NCBI GenBank assembly: GCA_027346205.1
Contig: DAIESR010000342.1
Coordinates: 1-5,575, forward strand
Origin: Beijerinckiaceae bacterium
GTDB taxonomy: Bacteria > Pseudomonadota > Alphaproteobacteria > Rhizobiales > Beijerinckiaceae
Length of the DNA: 5,575 nucleotides
Direction of reading: 5' to 3'
In this document: in pieces, positions 3,504 through 5,575 of the stretch
Layout of the letters: each line of letters starts with the position of its first letter
Numbering within the stretch: position 1 is the stretch's first letter
Notes under the pieces: generated by a model
What the model saw: the letters and a program-made list of their open reading frames with translations, nothing else
Told to the model about the DNA's origin: nothing
Databases searched by the model: none
Position numbers and translations under genes: made by a program

Positions 3504-5575
3504 TCACGCCGCCGCTTTTTGCTCGACAACCGCCACCGCCTTGGGCTGCGCCGGTGAACCGATCCATTCCGTATGCGCCGGGATATGTTCGCCCTTCATC
3601 ACCACCGTAAGCGGACCGAGCCGTGCGTAATCGGCGACAACCGTATCATAAAGCACGGTCGAGCCGGCGCCGACCGTCACGCCACGCCCCACATTGACAC
3701 GGCCGACTTTCATCACCCGGTCCTCATAGAGATGGGTCTGTAGCGCGGCATTGGCATTGATGGTGGAGAAATCGCCGATACTGACACAGTCGAATTCGGT
3801 GATATCGGTCATGTCGACAAAGACGCCGTGACCGACCTTCGCGCCGAGAAGCCGCCAGATCCAGGGCAGGAAAGGCGTGCCGCGCAGATGCTCGAGCAAC
3901 ATGCGCCCGGCAAGCCCGGCGTAGATGACGGCGACGGCCTCTGTCCGCATCGCCCACCATGACCACATGGGCTTCGTCACCGGCTGATAGCGACCCATGG
4001 TGATCCATTTCAGCGCCACCACGACGCCGCAGAGCCCGAGCGAGATCATCACCGCCGCGACGACGAAACGCCAGGCGAGCGCACCATAAGCGCCGCTCAA
4101 CAAGGGCTGCGCGAGCCATTCGACGGCCCAGGTGCCGAAAGTGATGAAGAGCATCACCGGCAGAGAGATCGTCACCGCCTCGAAACCGGCACGGGCGAGT
4201 TTCTTCCACGGCGGCGGCTCATAGGTCCAAGCGCCACCGACATCGAAGGTCTGCCGCACCGGCAGTTTGATGGGCGGCGAGCCGAACCAAGTGTCGCCTC
4301 GACTCATCAGCTCATTCGCCGGCGGCTTCGATTTGATGCCGATCAGAGCATTGGCAGGGATGTCGGCGCCAGGCGGCACGACAGCGCTATTGCCGATGAA
4401 GACCCGCGGCCCGGTCTTGACCCTTTTCAAAATCATGAAGCCGCGCCGAATCTCCTCGTCACCCAGCACGACCTCGTCGGCGATGAAACATTTTTCGCCG
4501 ATCTCGACGAGATCATACCGGCCGGCGAAATTGGTCGAGATCTCGGCGCCCTTGCCGATCTTCGCGCCCATCAGCCGATACCAAATCTGCATATAGATCG
4601 TCGCATAAAGCGAAGAGAGCGTATCGAGCGTCACCTCGCTCGCAAGCGCCACCGCCCATTTGCGCTGATAGAACCAGGAGTGCACCGAATAGACGCCTTC
4701 CGTCACTTTCGGCAGGACAATCCAGCGGAAGGCGATGATGAATCCGACGGTGACGAGCACCATCACGAAGGCGGTCGGCCAGGAGATAACCGGGATCGAC
4801 GCGAGATAGAGAAGCCGGTCGATATCGGCGACGCCGATGAGATCATCGATGCGGTTGAACGCCCAGAAACCCGCCAAGATAGGGATCAGCGTCAGCGGCG
4901 GTACGGCGAGAAGCAGAACCGCATAGATTGTGGCCATGACGGCTTTGCGGACTCGGCCGGCGGAAGCAAACGGCGTCAGCTCGGATTTGTCGACCGCGCC
5001 GATCTCGCGCGCCGGCGAACCGTCCCAGATTTCCCAGGCGCCGATCCAGCTTCCCGCGGGCACAGCCGTTAGATCCCGCAGCTCGGCCCCGTCTCCGACG
5101 AAGACATTCTCTTCGAGCGCGCAGGACGAACCGATCTGCGCATCGGCACCGACATCGATCCGGCCGATGATCAGCTCATTGCCCTCGACCCGCGCATTGG
5201 CAAAAGTCGCATGGGAGCCAATGCTGGTCCGGTCGCCGATCGAGATAAGATCATGCGCACCGCAAGTGAGATCGCCGATCAGCACATCTTTGCCGACTTT
5301 GGTGCCGAGCGCGCGCAGATAGAAGCGCATGATCGGCGTCCCCTGAAGCGTCTTGATAGGGACGAGGCTCAACAGTCTCTCGACCAGCCACCAGCGATAG
5401 AAATACGTCCCCCATAGAGGATAGCGGCCCGGCTTGGTCCGCCCGAGCAGGAGCCATTTGGCGCCGATGACGATCACCAAAATCCCCATCTCGATCGTGA
5501 CGTAGACCGCGACAAGCGTGCCGATCTCCTCGATCAGGCTTGCATCGACGCCAGTGAACAGCATGTAGCTCATGA
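3504..5575 (-). CDS. NRPS-terminal-type membrane protein with three hexapeptide-repeat domains (Pls-like C-terminal part), 5'-partial
   Basis: This is the C-terminal part of what is probably a multidomain inner-membrane synthetase. Counting from a Met at 5573, 689 residues are visible. They form a unit repeated three times: transmembrane helices (about 18-43; 210-236 and 260-287; 466-488 and 502-526), then an amphipathic segment, then a hexapeptide-rich left-handed beta-helix domain (about 88-190, 334-435, 575-676). Matching landmarks recur at 246- and 241-residue steps: ALGTKVGK/LMGAKIGK/LLGAKVGH at 88/334/575, SIGD/EIGE/SIGD at 111/357/598, and GSP at 185/431/672. This matches the family I recall as the 'non-ribosomal peptide synthetase terminal domain' (TIGR02353). 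In Streptomyces epsilon-poly-L-lysine synthetase, six helices surround three such domains after adenylation and carrier domains, and the C-domains join amino acids. Unit 1 lacks its first helix, so the Met at 5573 is probably internal and the frame should continue past the window. The substrate cannot be predicted without the adenylation domain. Confidence 0.8.
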   Translation of the reverse strand, partial: MSYMLFTGVDASLIEEIGTLVAVYVTIEMGILVIVIGAKWLLLGRTKPGRYPLWGTYFYRWWLVERLLSLVPIKTLQGTPIMRFYLRALGTKVGKDVLIGDLTCGAHDLISIGDRTSIGSHATFANARVEGNELIIGRIDVGADAQIGSSCALEENVFVGDGAELRDLTAVPAGSWIGAWEIWDGSPAREIGAVDKSELTPFASAGRVRKAVMATIYAVLLLAVPPLTLIPILAGFWAFNRIDDLIGVADIDRLLYLASIPVISWPTAFVMVLVTVGFIIAFRWIVLPKVTEGVYSVHSWFYQRKWAVALASEVTLDTLSSLYATIYMQIWYRLMGAKIGKGAEISTNFAGRYDLVEIGEKCFIADEVVLGDEEIRRGFMILKRVKTGPRVFIGNSAVVPPGADIPANALIGIKSKPPANELMSRGDTWFGSPPIKLPVRQTFDVGGAWTYEPPPWKKLARAGFEAVTISLPVMLFITFGTWAVEWLAQPLLSGAYGALAWRFVVAAVMISLGLCGVVVALKWITMGRYQPVTKPMWSWWAMRTEAVAVIYAGLAGRMLLEHLRGTPFLPWIWRLLGAKVGHGVFVDMTDITEFDCVSIGDFSTINANAALQTHLYEDRVMKVGRVNVGRGVTVGAGSTVLYDTVVADYARLGPLTVVMKGEHIPAHTEWIGSPAQPKAVAVVEQKAAA

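Noticed and set aside
4680..5322. Plus-strand open frames opposite the large minus-strand gene
   Set aside because: They are shadows of the membrane protein gene with low-complexity charged translations and no start signals.

Overview
This GC-rich window reads as chromosomal DNA of an alphaproteobacterium, most likely a Rhizobiales/Beijerinckiaceae-type organism. The grounds are the style of the BioA, AroC and cold-shock proteins and the palindromic intergenic repeats. The genus cannot be fixed from the sequence alone.

Layout from left to right. Positions 1-140 are the right-hand end of an IS481-family insertion sequence whose body lies outside the window. It ends directly against the ATG of bioA (141-1412, +), which encodes the PLP-dependent aminotransferase of biotin synthesis. 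An approximately 300-base non-coding stretch then leads to a small cold-shock-domain gene (1712-1921, +), closed by a clear Rho-independent terminator (1953-1982). From 1983 to 2219 there is no gene, only short tandem, palindromic and decayed repeat sequence.

The other half is on the minus strand. aroC (3335-2220) encodes chorismate synthase. It is preceded by a pair of inverted, cloverleaf-like palindromic repeats (3365-3495) and a possible leaderless promoter. Beyond these lies the 3' part of a large gene (3504 to the window end) encoding a membrane protein built from three copies of a unit: transmembrane helices followed by a hexapeptide-repeat (left-handed beta-helix) domain. This architecture is known from the C-terminal part of stand-alone NRPS-like enzymes such as epsilon-poly-L-lysine synthetase. 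Its expected adenylation and carrier domains, and one transmembrane helix, would lie beyond position 5575.

The genes do not form one pathway. bioA and aroC are housekeeping biosynthesis, the cold-shock gene is a separate unit, and the NRPS-terminal-like gene is the accessory element. The points most worth a second look are the truncated NRPS-like synthetase, the exact abutment of the IS end on bioA, and the repeat pair with compensatory stem changes.
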